From a virus: 26,958 nucleotides of DNA. Location: positions 1-26,958 of the IMG/VR virus record IMGVR_UViG_3300005939_000038, one strand, 5' to 3'. Shown here piece after piece: positions 1 to 8,381 of the stretch. Under the pieces are notes generated by a model, which was given only the letters and a program-made list of their open reading frames with translations, made no database searches and was not told where the DNA came from. How positions within the stretch are numbered: the stretch's first letter is position 1; every line of letters begins with the position of its first letter. The translations under genes and the position numbers were made by a program.

Positions 1-327
1 TTTCATTACCCAAGCGTCAGGTGCTTCAAAAACAAGACCGATTGCTTGATGTTTTATGATTAGAGACTTTGTTCCTGCGTTACTAGACAGGTCTATATTT
101 CTGACAGAATCTAAGGCTTTGTTGTCTAACCCTTGGGGCTGCACAGAGATTGTAACCTTTGCTGTAGAATCGTGCATTCTGTTTCTAATGTTAGACTTCA
201 CGCCTCTAGTTAAAGAGTATGAGTCAGCATTAAATTCTATTTTAACCTGAGTGTCTTCAGCCCAATCTGTTACGAGATGATCTCCAAAGGCAAAAGAAAT
301 TTCAGCAGGGTCGTATGTAATTATCAT
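1..327 (-). CDS. Tail tube protein, DUF3277-like, partial (runs off the left edge)
   Basis: Leftward gene, open for 109 codons from ATG 325-327 to the window edge; its 3' end is missing. It starts MIITYDPAEISFAF, then has an alternating polar/hydrophobic stretch with TRGVKSNIRNRMHDSTAKVTISV and LDNKALDSVRN. This resembles the DUF3277 family of myovirus structural proteins, which have a short beta N-terminus, an R-x-R/N-rich loop and a T-V-T-I-x-L/V-x-P strand. By family knowledge, proteins placed just after a DUF3383 sheath form the inner tail tube. An AAGGAG SD lies a few bases upstream, and the sheath stop codon (338-340) overlaps that site, so translation is probably coupled. The family call rests on pattern and gene order. 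Confidence 0.75.
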   Translation of the reverse strand, partial: MIITYDPAEISFAFGDHLVTDWAEDTQVKIEFNADSYSLTRGVKSNIRNRMHDSTAKVTISVQPQGLDNKALDSVRNIDLSSNAGTKSLIIKHQAIGLVFEAPDAWVMK

Positions 328-337
328 TATTTACTCC

Positions 338-2545
338 TTAAGATATTGAAATCTTGATAAATGTGTCGTCAACAGAATGGATTGCTCCAGCCTCTTTAAC
401 TGTTAAAACAAGACCTTTGTAAATCCTATTTGTTCTATCTGCTGGTAATGCGTTTGCAACTACCGGAACTATAAGTCCAAAACCAAGTCCGGGATAATTT
501 ACATAATCCTCAATAAATGCACCTGTTCTAAATCCCAAATTAGCAAGCCTAATCAAATTTGTGCTAAGATCGTTCGCACCTTTTTGGGTGTAAGGAACTT
601 TTCCGCCAGACTGCGATGCACTGTGAAGCATATCAGCAATCCATTCGGTAGTTCTTGCAACAGCCCAGTCAGCAGCCAAATGAGTATCAATAAATTGACC
701 GTCTGAACAAGTTCCCCAATATAAAATGTTTGCAGGACCGCCATTTGTATAGAAGTTGCAATATTTCGCTTTAAGGTTGGCTTGCATTGTTGATGTCATT
801 GCAGTATTTAAGTCTGGAGTAATTCCATTCAATGTGACATTAAACCAAGTTGCTGTTTTGATGTCTGGATTAATCCAAAGTCTTGAACCAAGCACTGCCA
901 TATCAATAAACTCGTCACTTGTTGACTGATTTGCTTTTGAGTGGTAAACAACAGAGCCTCGTCTACCAATAATTTTCATAATAGCACTCAAAGAACTTGA
1001 ATCAGCGGCAACGGTAGTTGTTTTATTTGTAGCACCAGATGTTCTAAGAATAAGTCTTTTGTTTTTAGTGGCATCCCATTCGGCAACGTATTCTTGATCT
1101 GCCAGAGATGTGCTTGTAATTGCGTATCCATAAAAATCATTACTAACATCCATGATGTCGTCTAAACCGTCTTGCCATGCTGTTTTTCTTGCTGCATCAG
1201 ATAAAGCTTGTAAAGCTGCAAGATAGTCTATTGACGCATAAGACCAGTCTTCTACAAATTCATCGTCAGAATTTTTATATCCAACATTAAGTTTGTAAAA
1301 ATCTCCAGTAGTAATTGGAGTCACATTAAAATATGGATTTCCCGCTGTGTGTGCCGAAGAAACAAACAACCTCATATATGCATCGTTATTTGCTGCAAGA
1401 GACAAATAAGCAGCAATATCAGCAATATCTTCTGCAACAGCAATAACTCCATCGTCTGTGATTGTCCCCGGAATAGCCTCTTCTACTAAGACCGTAACAA
1501 TGCCCGGAGCATATGTCGGTGCGGCTCTAACTGTATAGTTTCCGTTTACGGCAGTTGTTGTGTCGCCAGAGTATGCAAAAACTTCTCCGGCCTGAAACTT
1601 GTCTGCGTCAAGCTGGCTTCCCAAAAATATTAATGCATCAGACCCGGCTGTATCGGTGGCTGTTGACCCAGAGCAATTCCATTCGTTTACGTTAAGCGTA
1701 ATTGTTCCATCCATGTTTCCGCCAGTTGTTGCCTCTTCAACAGGAACGGTAATAACATTCGCTGCGTATGTAGCATTGGCTTTCACCTGAAACGTGGTGT
1801 CGGCAAGAGTGCCAGTATCGTCTTCATATGAAAATGTATAGTCTACAAGAAACTTGTCCTTATCACCACTTACACCAGCAAACGTAATTGTTCCCGTTCC
1901 AGCGGCAGCAACATTTCCGTTGCCATCGGCTGTTATTTCTTCATGGGGTTCGACAAAACCACCATCATCCATTTTATCTCTTTTTAAATTACCGTCAAAG
2001 TCTGCCAGTGCATCAATTTCTTCGACAACAGGAACAGTAACAAGACCGCCCGTATAGCTTGCGTCACCATCAACAGTATAAGTTCCATCTCCGGCAGTGC
2101 CATCGCCAGAGTATACAATTTCTTCACCAGACTCAAAATCATCGGCATTGGCTTGTGTGCCAGAAAAAATAAATGAACTTGTGCCAGCTCCGACAGTGCC
2201 GTTACTAACAGTAAAGTTAATATAAGTTGCACCGTATAAAATGTAATCATAATAATCGGGTGCTTTTGATGTTATTTTAACTCTCTGACCGTCCATAGCT
2301 ATTCTTCCAACAGCAACAGTTTTTGGACTTGGACTTTGAGAAAAATATGCATTCATGGCTGTCCTAAATGGATTGCCAACAGGAAATGCATCTACAAAAT
2401 CCTGTTTTGAATAAGTCTTATACTTATCCATAAATTGTGTGTGAGGTCCTGTTATCATTCCGATACCAAAACCTGCGGCTTCGCCAGATGACGATTCTAT
2501 TACCGCCTGTACGTTTACAATGTTGGGACTAATTATTGCTGCCAT
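338..2545 (-). CDS. Tail sheath protein, DUF3383-like, with three tandem beta-module repeats inserted
   Basis: This 735-residue protein is the likely contractile tail sheath. Residues 1-90 match the DUF3383 N-terminal pattern: a short hydrophobic start, a GFGIGMITG-like strand, YKTYS, then AYFSQSPSPKTVAVGR. The C-terminal third has the conserved-looking LANLGFRTGAFIEDYVNYPGLG region near the end. Between these, at about 112-178, 204-276 and 290-360, are three repeats of a 65-75-residue acidic beta module. Each has an I-x-F-x-G strand, DADKF/DADDF, a YSGD or YEDD turn, YTV, and a TYAxGxVTVxVEEA ending. The family is usually shorter, around 450-500 residues, so the repeats explain the extra length. 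SD AAGGAG precedes ATG 2543-2545. Upstream is the neck protein and downstream the tube protein. Confidence 0.82.
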   Translation of the reverse strand: MAAIISPNIVNVQAVIESSSGEAAGFGIGMITGPHTQFMDKYKTYSKQDFVDAFPVGNPFRTAMNAYFSQSPSPKTVAVGRIAMDGQRVKITSKAPDYYDYILYGATYINFTVSNGTVGAGTSSFIFSGTQANADDFESGEEIVYSGDGTAGDGTYTVDGDASYTGGLVTVPVVEEIDALADFDGNLKRDKMDDGGFVEPHEEITADGNGNVAAAGTGTITFAGVSGDKDKFLVDYTFSYEDDTGTLADTTFQVKANATYAANVITVPVEEATTGGNMDGTITLNVNEWNCSGSTATDTAGSDALIFLGSQLDADKFQAGEVFAYSGDTTTAVNGNYTVRAAPTYAPGIVTVLVEEAIPGTITDDGVIAVAEDIADIAAYLSLAANNDAYMRLFVSSAHTAGNPYFNVTPITTGDFYKLNVGYKNSDDEFVEDWSYASIDYLAALQALSDAARKTAWQDGLDDIMDVSNDFYGYAITSTSLADQEYVAEWDATKNKRLILRTSGATNKTTTVAADSSSLSAIMKIIGRRGSVVYHSKANQSTSDEFIDMAVLGSRLWINPDIKTATWFNVTLNGITPDLNTAMTSTMQANLKAKYCNFYTNGGPANILYWGTCSDGQFIDTHLAADWAVARTTEWIADMLHSASQSGGKVPYTQKGANDLSTNLIRLANLGFRTGAFIEDYVNYPGLGFGLIVPVVANALPADRTNRIYKGLVLTVKEAGAIHSVDDTFIKISIS

Positions 2546-2556
2546 TTTAATGCTCC

Positions 2557-3375
2557 TTAAAAATCAGCGTCTATATCTTCGTTAATGTCGCCCTGATTAT
2601 ATTCTGCTTCCACATGTTCAATCAGGTCAATCTCGTCAAAACTCGTATTTGTGCAAGTAAACCAAATGTCAACTTGCGATCTATCTTCAAATCCAGTGTC
2701 TAAAACACCAGTTAAATCTGTATTTCCAAACTCGTCTATATAAGAAATATAAACGCCGTCTTTTATCTCTTCTTTTATTAAATTAGAGCCAGCAACACAT
2801 GACCATTCGTATCCGGGAACAACACTTGTAATTTTAAGAGTGTCAGTTGTTGTTCCATTTTCGGCTAAAACTCCAAGGCTTGTTAAATTTACGGCAGCTA
2901 AAAGCAAGTCTCTAATCGACTCTGCTGTCGCACCAACACCGCTTGTTATTGAAATGTCGTATCCACTTATAGTAACCGTATATGTCATGACATCTATAAC
3001 CGTGTCTACACTAATATCAACTTCTTGTCTTTGTTGAAGGTCGCTGGCATAATAATTGTTTTGAAGCCTGTCTATAAGGTCCTCAATAATATCTGCCGAT
3101 TCTGTGTTTCCGTCTCCATATGCGTTAAAGCTAATAGTAAACTTTCTTAAACCTTCTTGCCTTGTTTCGTCTGACAAAGAATCCGTTGGAGTTATTTGTG
3201 AATCTCTTAATCCATATCTTATTCTGCCAGTAATCATTCTGTATGTTGCATATGGAAGGTCAGGCTTGGGACCCATCTTTTCCTCTACGGTCTTAGCATT
3301 AATTACATTGGTTAAACCTGTAGCTTCTTTTATGTAACTCTGAATAACTAATCTGATTGCTTTGGTGCTAGGCAC
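2557..3375 (-). CDS. Neck/tail terminator-like protein with inserted beta module
   Basis: A 272-residue protein. The N-terminal part (an IQSYIKEATGLTNV helix, then PKPDLPYATYRMITGRIRYG) fits phage neck- or tail-terminator proteins that start with a helix and a P-x-x-PYxT strand; the part around FTISFNAYG and IIEDLIDRLQNN fits too. Residues about 120-205 are an extra module (YTVTISGYDISITSG ... GYEWSCVAG) that interrupts the fold and resembles one in the connector at 5256-6032. The last 70 residues (VDIWFTCTNT) return to the core beta strand. It starts with GTG (3373-3375); no clear SD is visible, and the previous stop lies 1 nt away, so coupled translation is likely. A role joining head and sheath is inferred from gene order. 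Confidence 0.6.
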   Translation of the reverse strand: MPSTKAIRLVIQSYIKEATGLTNVINAKTVEEKMGPKPDLPYATYRMITGRIRYGLRDSQITPTDSLSDETRQEGLRKFTISFNAYGDGNTESADIIEDLIDRLQNNYYASDLQQRQEVDISVDTVIDVMTYTVTISGYDISITSGVGATAESIRDLLLAAVNLTSLGVLAENGTTTDTLKITSVVPGYEWSCVAGSNLIKEEIKDGVYISYIDEFGNTDLTGVLDTGFEDRSQVDIWFTCTNTSFDEIDLIEHVEAEYNQGDINEDIDADF

Positions 3376-3376
3376 G

Positions 3377-4006
3377 TTAAATTAATTTCCAATCTGTATC
3401 TGCATGATGATATTTAAACTTACCATTTTCTGTTGGCAACAAGGGATAAGTTGCAGCACCCTCTATTGTGTCACCGTCTGCAATGTTTCCTTGAACGGTT
3501 ACGCTATGTGTTGCCGCATTCCCGTTTCTTATATCTGATATTATTCCATCTTCGGTTGTTGATACGCTTGGCAATTCAACATTTATTGCATTTGTTGCAT
3601 ATGTGTGATAAACAAGGTCTGCTACCGCTAGGCTATAATTAGCTGTTTTTGCTAACCAAGATTTGTCGCTTAATATAGATATTGAGGAAACAAGATTGTC
3701 ATATTCGTATTTACCGAAAGAAACATCAATACGCCATCCATACAATAGAGATAGTGACACGTCTGAATTTACATCGTTTAGCGTAAGGTTTGTATTTCCG
3801 TTCCATCCAGAAAGTCTACATTTTAATTTCGGAAGTATATCGTCTGGATTGTAAACATACAAAAAACCATCGCCAGACAAGTCCAAATCTGTAATCGAGT
3901 TTCCAGCATCAGGAGTTATTTGTAAATCGAATGGTGTTCCAACCACAACATCAATATCGGCAGATATAATTCCGCCCCAACTATCATTAACAACAGGCGT
4001 TCCCAT
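3377..4006 (-). CDS. Structural protein of unknown role with C-terminal beta domain
   Basis: 209 residues, family not recognised. The first 125 residues are beta-rich and acidic (GTPFDLQITPDAG, LDLSGDGFLYVYNPDD). Residues about 130-209 look like the small beta domain often found at the ends of phage appendage or decoration proteins: an ELPSVS strand, SVTVQG, DTIEGAATYPL, and a final W-K-L-I strand. The same type of ending is on the 499-residue protein at 6043-7542. ATG 4004-4006 overlaps the upstream stop by one base (TAATG), with AAAGGT as SD. It lies between the gp10-like protein and the neck protein, so a head-tail junction or virion-surface role is plausible but not shown. Confidence 0.5.
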   Translation of the reverse strand: MGTPVVNDSWGGIISADIDVVVGTPFDLQITPDAGNSITDLDLSGDGFLYVYNPDDILPKLKCRLSGWNGNTNLTLNDVNSDVSLSLLYGWRIDVSFGKYEYDNLVSSISILSDKSWLAKTANYSLAVADLVYHTYATNAINVELPSVSTTEDGIISDIRNGNAATHSVTVQGNIADGDTIEGAATYPLLPTENGKFKYHHADTDWKLI

Positions 4007-4563
4007 TACACTTTACCTTTTGATGTTATAACTTTGTCCTTAGTCGCAACCCACGTTGTAGCGTTTAACATTTGTTTTGTGTCAACAAGTGGGTTTGAAT
4101 GTCCCTTTTCTCTTATTCGCCTCTCGGATAGCGGTGGGCTTTTTAATGCAATTATTTTTCTTTTAATATCAAAAGACATTATTCCACCGATTCTTTTTGT
4201 AACATCATTTATTTTAGTTTTATCGCTTGGATCAACTAGTTTTCCAAACATTTTTTTAATTTCTCTTATATATATAGGGCTATTTGTGTCAAAAGTTGAC
4301 CGCATAAACGATCTCTCTGGAACATTTGTTTTTCTGCTTCCAAACTCTTGAATAACAGCAACCTCGGCAGCATATAAAGACCTGCCAGTTCTTTTTTTTC
4401 TTTTTGAAGACTTGCTCCCAGCAGATACAGACTTCCTTTTGCTGAAAGGAAAATATCCAACACTTACTTCAACATTGTTTGCCTTAATCATGCTGGCAAC
4501 AGACTTTGCAAATCCTTTGTCAATATCGACTGTTTTAATATCACTCTCCAAAAGTTTACCCAT
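4006..4563 (-). CDS. HK97 gp10-like head-tail/tail component
   Basis: 185 residues from ATG 4561-4563; an in-frame GTG at 4578 would add five residues but has no SD. Recognisable HK97 gp10-family features are VAVIQEFGS, then PERSFMRSTFD, then a long helix with DIKRKIIALKSPPLS, and IREKGHSNPLVDTKQMLNATTW near the end. In the family these correspond to the E-F-G, R-P/F-F-R and P-L-x-D-T-G-x-M motifs. A strongly basic stretch (KSSKRKKRTGR) sits at about residues 50-61. The start overlaps the end of the upstream head-closure-like gene by 8 bases. Role: probably head-tail joining or tail completion, acting in the assembling virion. Confidence 0.8.
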   Translation of the reverse strand: MGKLLESDIKTVDIDKGFAKSVASMIKANNVEVSVGYFPFSKRKSVSAGSKSSKRKKRTGRSLYAAEVAVIQEFGSRKTNVPERSFMRSTFDTNSPIYIREIKKMFGKLVDPSDKTKINDVTKRIGGIMSFDIKRKIIALKSPPLSERRIREKGHSNPLVDTKQMLNATTWVATKDKVITSKGKV

Positions 4564-4930
4564 TAGCCGAAGTCTCACTTATATAAAACTTAAAATGTGG
4601 TGTTTTTCCAGATAAGCTTTCATTCCAATCTTCTGTGGAATAAATCTGAAAAGATTTCCCTTGATACGTTATGTAATCTGGGATTGTTGCACCGTCTCTG
4701 TCTACAGTTCTTATCTTGTTTGCACTTGATCTAGACGTATAAACCTTTAAAATACGGCTTGATCTCATGCCCTCTGGCAACACTTGTAACTCTTTGCTTG
4801 TCAACGGCTGAACGCTACATTTTATTGTAAACGTAGACACAAATCCATTGTTAAAGTCCTCGCCATCAGAACTCCACGTTCCGGCTGCGGTTCTATTTAT
4901 AATAATTTTTTGACTATAAAGCTTTGACAA
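4556..4930 (-). CDS. Head closure / head-tail adaptor-like protein
   Basis: 124 residues, small and beta-rich (KIIINRTAAGTW, FTIKCSVQPLTSKELQVLPEGMRSS, then ILKVYTS, GKSFQIYSTEDW). A beta strand, then a P-x-T-x-x-E-x-x-x-L/V-P-E-G-x-R turn, then V-Y-T is the usual layout of phage head-closure/adaptor proteins, and a position between the connector and the gp10-like protein is standard. The only start that keeps the N-terminus is TTG at 4928-4930, inside the end of the previous gene (17-nt overlap); no good SD is visible, so coupling is likely. Family call from fold pattern and order. Confidence 0.62.
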   Translation of the reverse strand: MSKLYSQKIIINRTAAGTWSSDGEDFNNGFVSTFTIKCSVQPLTSKELQVLPEGMRSSRILKVYTSRSSANKIRTVDRDGATIPDYITYQGKSFQIYSTEDWNESLSGKTPHFKFYISETSANG

Positions 4931-5255
4931 TTTTCTTTTCTTTTTTACCAGATAAAAGTTTGTTCACTTCTTTAAATAAACTTACGGTAGATTTGTCAAA
5001 ATCACCTTCTAAAACACATAGACCGTTTTTCATATCTATTTTTGCTGTTTGGTATTTTTTCACACCACCAAATGCAAAAACAGTACAGTCTCTTTTTGAA
5101 TATTTCTCACATACATGCTTAAACACTTTGGCAGACTTCTTTAAGTCTCCCTTGTGCTTAACTTTTCCATCGCTCCAAGTTAAACAAGCACTTTCTTCTT
5201 TGTCATCATCATGGACTATACTTATATAGGTTGCGTTTACACTTCTTATTTTCAT
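4914..5255 (-). CDS. Small basic protein of unknown function in the head-tail block
   Basis: 113 residues, family not recognised. It is lysine-rich, with an N-terminal ATYISIVHDDDKEESACLTW segment, a central CEKYSKRDCTVFAFGG and a basic C-terminus (LLSGKKEKKIVKAL). ATG 5253-5255 follows the connector stop directly (TAA then ATG), with only a weak G-rich SD. It overlaps the next gene by 17 bases. The position between connector and head closure suggests an assembly or packaging accessory, but nothing in the sequence proves this. Confidence 0.5.
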   Translation of the reverse strand: MKIRSVNATYISIVHDDDKEESACLTWSDGKVKHKGDLKKSAKVFKHVCEKYSKRDCTVFAFGGVKKYQTAKIDMKNGLCVLEGDFDKSTVSLFKEVNKLLSGKKEKKIVKAL

Positions 5256-6032
5256 TTAAAACCCCGGAACAAAACGATAAGCCAACAATATTGATTGAAT
5301 ATATACTGGCATTAACATTGCAGATTCGCTTACACTTGAACTCCCACTGAGTTCGCTTCTTGTCTCAAAAGAAACACTTCTGTCTCCAGTTTTTTCTGAC
5401 TTTATTTTTCCAGTAACAGTAGAGCCTGAGTCAGAGCCACTTGAGTTTTGATAATCAGTCCACAAGAGTCTTAACATTTGTAAAACTCCAGTCTTTACTG
5501 CTTCTGGTATTGTTATTTCAACAAGTTCGTCTGTATCAGATGGAACGCCATCTATTATTGTTAATTCGTCACCACTTGAGTCAATAAGTTTCCCATTTTC
5601 ATTTCTATCATAAAACGGATTGTTGCAAAATTTATCTGCCATTTGTTTCGCAACCGTAATTAATGTTTCTAAGATTGTTTCGTCAACACTGTTTGCTATC
5701 AAACTTTGCAGAGAATCTATCGTGCAGGAAAACTCAGAAGTTCCAGCTATTGTATATGTTCCGTCACCATTTGTTATTGCAGTTATTCCAGTTAATGCTT
5801 CAAGAGTTATTTTATTTACAATTCCAGCCGCAACATTAAATATATCTGCCGGAGTTCCGCTTGTGTACGCTATGTTTGTTCCGTTTATTGTTATGCAAAA
5901 ATCTGTAGCATCTGGAGGGTCTGCATTAATCGAAACCTTGCATTCTGTTTCGTAATCAACCCCCAAACCTAGCCATATCTTTGCGTCTTGCAAGGTTATG
6001 GTTAGTCTATCTTGTATTGCTGTTACACCCAT
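5256..6032 (-). CDS. Head-tail connector, gp6-like, with inserted beta module
   Basis: 258 residues. The N-terminus (TLQDAKIWLGLGVDY) and the middle and C-terminus (ETLITVAKQMADKFCNNPF, IPEAVKTGVLQMLRLLWTDY, KTGDRSVSFE, ILLAYRFVPGF) match the gp6-like connector layout: D-A-K-x-W/Y-L at the start, a helix with A-x-x-x-A-x-x-F, I-P-x-x-V-x-x-A/G-V-L-x-L, G-D-x-S-V-S, then a final L-x-x-Y-R. Between the first and second helices, at about 34-113, is an extra beta module (FCITINGTNIAYTSGTPADI ... YTIAGTSEFSCTI). This is similar in layout to the insert in the neck protein at 2557-3375. Connectors of this type are usually near 100-180 residues. No strong SD; ATG 6030-6032. Confidence 0.72.
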   Translation of the reverse strand: MGVTAIQDRLTITLQDAKIWLGLGVDYETECKVSINADPPDATDFCITINGTNIAYTSGTPADIFNVAAGIVNKITLEALTGITAITNGDGTYTIAGTSEFSCTIDSLQSLIANSVDETILETLITVAKQMADKFCNNPFYDRNENGKLIDSSGDELTIIDGVPSDTDELVEITIPEAVKTGVLQMLRLLWTDYQNSSGSDSGSTVTGKIKSEKTGDRSVSFETRSELSGSSSVSESAMLMPVYIQSILLAYRFVPGF

Positions 6033-6042
6033 TTATTTATCG

Positions 6043-7542
6043 TTACCACCACTGTTCTGTGGTTTCAAAAGTTAGTCTCAATTTGTTTCCGTCTGTTATG
6101 GCAACGGTTGCCGCCACCCCATTTATTTTCTCTGAGCCATCTGGGGTCAAGGTTATATCATTTCCGCTGCTTCCGCAATTTATAATTTCTAAACTTCTGC
6201 TACTGATTCCAGCGGGCAAATTTACAACAATAATCCCCACATCGGTATCGACAAATAACACCTCATCGCTAATCAAAACGGTGTAGGGTGTTGTGGTGAC
6301 TCTTGTCGGCTCAGTGTGATTGTGGCTATTTTTGCCACTCAAAGCACCCGGCTCAATAGTTATCGGAATTTCAGCACCAACTAATGCCGGATCGCTGTAA
6401 GAACCCGCCGCCGCTTCACGCTGTGAGGCTCTACATAGTCTGTAAGATTGATTTGTTCCACCGAGTATAAATAATCCCTTGTCTTTGTCTCCGATTTTGG
6501 CGAATGTTTCATAGCCGTTTACGGTGTCCACATCTGGAAAATCAGGACTCGGTAGCGATGCTATATACAAACCGTGTATCGGATAGTTATAGCCCACTCC
6601 ACCCGCCCAACCACCAGAATCATCGCCAACACAGGCATTATATGTGGCACTGGAGCTGTATGGCAAAGTCAATCTAAGGTCTCCAAGATTTGCAAAACCT
6701 GCTTGATCCGTAGTGTTTAATACGGCTAGCCTTGTATCAGTCACAGCCGAGACTTTTTTGACTCCAATATAAAACTCCTCACTCGCTGCAACATCAAAAG
6801 TTGAAGGTAATGTCAGTTCTACATATGTATTTCCAACCCCCATTGATATCGATATTTGAGTTGCTGAAATTTTGCCAACCTCTGTAGGCACGTTACCGTT
6901 AGCCCGCATGCAAACAAAATCGTATTCACTTGACATTCCCAAAACTGATTGATGCAAAAACATTCCAAGTTTTGATATACTCAATGCCGATTGAGCAATA
7001 TATCGTTGCATCAAATGTTTACCCGTTGTCACCGGATTTTTATATATGACCGTCTGATTTGTCTCGTACGCTGTGGAGCTTGCAGTAGCTGGTTGTGCGG
7101 ACGATACAACTCTATATTTTCCTGTTGATTTATTTACTTCAATCATTCCCAGTGCTGTTTTGCCCACTCCGAGCGTTTCAAAAGCCAATCTTGTGGATGT
7201 AATTGGGTCAATTTTGATTCCGGCAGGCAATGCTGAATTTAATAATCCATCCATTTCACCATTGCTCACATCAAACTCAACAAGTTCGGCTAACATATTT
7301 TGCGAGTCATCAGGGTAATGCCTGCCAACAACATCAACGCCGACCACAATAAGCGGTGGAAGTAATTTGATAATATTGACATCACCAGTTGTTATGCCTG
7401 TATCGTTTGTTTCTGCCAACAATGGGCTTGAAGGTGTTCCGCCTGCATCAACAAAATCTAATGCACTCTTTACATCTGTTACAGCAGATAATGCATCGCT
7501 ACCAACATAGGGGAATTTTTCTGGATTTAATATTTTACTCAT
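6043..7542 (-). CDS. Large structural protein, possible appendage or tail-fibre-like; unknown family
   Basis: 499 residues, family not recognised. Features: an N-terminal region (MSKILNPEKFPY) followed by KLLPPLIVVGVDVVG; a middle with beta strands and GxGNTYVELTLPSTFD; a histidine-containing KNSHNHTEP segment at about 402-410; and a C-terminal 80-residue beta domain. That domain (SDEVLFVDTDVGIIVVNLP ... DITLTPDGSEKINGVAAT ... FETTEQWW) resembles ends seen on phage appendage proteins, where a strand, a NLPAG turn, an E-I-I-N-x-G strand and an I-x-L-x-P-D-G-S-E-x-I-x-G hairpin lead to a final W. The ATG directly follows, in the same frame, the TAA of the 42-aa gene at 7543-7671. It lies in the decoration/fibre-like section after the capsid. 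Confidence 0.55.
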   Translation of the reverse strand: MSKILNPEKFPYVGSDALSAVTDVKSALDFVDAGGTPSSPLLAETNDTGITTGDVNIIKLLPPLIVVGVDVVGRHYPDDSQNMLAELVEFDVSNGEMDGLLNSALPAGIKIDPITSTRLAFETLGVGKTALGMIEVNKSTGKYRVVSSAQPATASSTAYETNQTVIYKNPVTTGKHLMQRYIAQSALSISKLGMFLHQSVLGMSSEYDFVCMRANGNVPTEVGKISATQISISMGVGNTYVELTLPSTFDVAASEEFYIGVKKVSAVTDTRLAVLNTTDQAGFANLGDLRLTLPYSSSATYNACVGDDSGGWAGGVGYNYPIHGLYIASLPSPDFPDVDTVNGYETFAKIGDKDKGLFILGGTNQSYRLCRASQREAAAGSYSDPALVGAEIPITIEPGALSGKNSHNHTEPTRVTTTPYTVLISDEVLFVDTDVGIIVVNLPAGISSRSLEIINCGSSGNDITLTPDGSEKINGVAATVAITDGNKLRLTFETTEQWW

Positions 7543-7671
7543 TTATGCTTCCAAAAATGTAACGTCAAGTTTTGCAACATTGGCGTTATCGCCATCGTTT
7601 TTGTCAACATACCAAATCTGTCCACCAAATTGCGGCACTCTTGTTATGTTGGATTTTGCTCTGTTTATCAT
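7543..7671 (-). CDS. 42-residue small protein just before, and in frame with, the 499-aa gene
   Basis: ATG 7669-7671 to TAA 7543-7545. The protein begins MINRAKSNITRVPQFGGQ and has an IWYVDKNDGDNAN segment. This is reminiscent of the W/I-Y-V-D-x-x-x-G-x-D/N start of beta-helix surface proteins, but too short to assign. It begins one base after the stop of the 123-aa gene. Its own TAA is immediately followed, in the same frame, by the ATG of the 499-aa gene, so a single readthrough event would fuse the two. A weak GAG lies upstream as SD. Confidence 0.5.
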   Translation of the reverse strand: MINRAKSNITRVPQFGGQIWYVDKNDGDNANVAKLDVTFLEA

Positions 7672-7672
7672 T

Positions 7673-8044
7673 TTATATGCTCAAATAATTTACGGTAATG
7701 CCTTCTCCGCTAACAGCAGAGTCAACATAATATTCACTTAAATCAACATAGTTTCCACTCGGCACTGTAACAGAATAAGAACCTCCTGCTTCAAGGAAGA
7801 TATTCAAACTATTAACCGCAGATGACCCGATAAAAACCTTGCCAGTGTTTGCAGCCAAAGCCATAATGTCTATTTTAATACAGTTTGTGGATGTGGCAGT
7901 TATTTGTTCGGCAGTTCCGGCAGCCGTGACTGTTTTTGAATCAATCATTCCAAGGGTGGATGCCGTTGCCGTTGGAGCAGGCATTGAGCCTATTGACCCA
8001 ACGTCTACAACAATGCTTTCAAATCCCGTCTTAATAACAGCCAT
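7673..8044 (-). CDS. Small beta-sandwich structural protein (decoration-like)
   Basis: 123 residues. After a 30-residue N-terminal arm there is a compact beta domain: DSKTVTAAGTAEQITATS, CIKIDIMALAANTGKVFIGSSAV, LEAGGSYSVTVPSGNYVDLSEYYVDS and a final VNYLSI. The GTAEQ start, A-x-x-x-N-T-G-x-V-F/Y-I/V-G and final y-y-V-D-S pattern is common among small virion surface domains. ATG 8042-8044 overlaps the stop of the upstream gene by one base (TAATG). Decoration or capsid-adjacent role inferred from fold and position. Confidence 0.55.
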   Translation of the reverse strand: MAVIKTGFESIVVDVGSIGSMPAPTATASTLGMIDSKTVTAAGTAEQITATSTNCIKIDIMALAANTGKVFIGSSAVNSLNIFLEAGGSYSVTVPSGNYVDLSEYYVDSAVSGEGITVNYLSI

Positions 8045-8367
8045 TACATTTTACCTATAATTTCTACTCTGCTTGTTACAGAGGTTGCCGTTGATACACT
8101 TATATATCTATATGAGTTGGCAAAAGAAACATGGTCTGTGTCAGAGCCAGAAAAAGCCATTGTTCCAATTTCGTGATATCCAGTTCCGTCTTCGTTTTTG
8201 CTTCCCTTAACGGAAAAAATAGCTGCAACGCTAGATTTTATCGTTATGGTAACATAACCACATGGGAAATCAAAATTCCCCTTGAGGTCATTCCAGTTTT
8301 CTGCTAGTGCTGCGGAGCTTGTTTCCCTTAATATTACAAAGGGTGATTTTATTGTGTCTTCGGCCAT
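8044..8367 (-). CDS. Small beta-rich structural protein of unknown role
   Basis: 107 residues. A 30-residue N-terminus (IKSPFVILRETSSAALAENWNDL, quoted in part) is followed by strands CGYVTITIKSSVAAIFSV, KGSKNEDGTG, HVSFANSYRYISVST and VTSRVEIIG. This suits a compact beta sandwich such as a decoration or appendage protein, but no family was recognised. ATG 8365-8367 has SD AAGGA about 9 bases upstream, just after a hairpin-T signal (8382-8422), so it may be separately expressed by partial readthrough. Its stop overlaps the next start by one base. Confidence 0.5.
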   Translation of the reverse strand: MAEDTIKSPFVILRETSSAALAENWNDLKGNFDFPCGYVTITIKSSVAAIFSVKGSKNEDGTGYHEIGTMAFSGSDTDHVSFANSYRYISVSTATSVTSRVEIIGKM

Positions 8368-8381
8368 ATTGTTTTTTCCTT

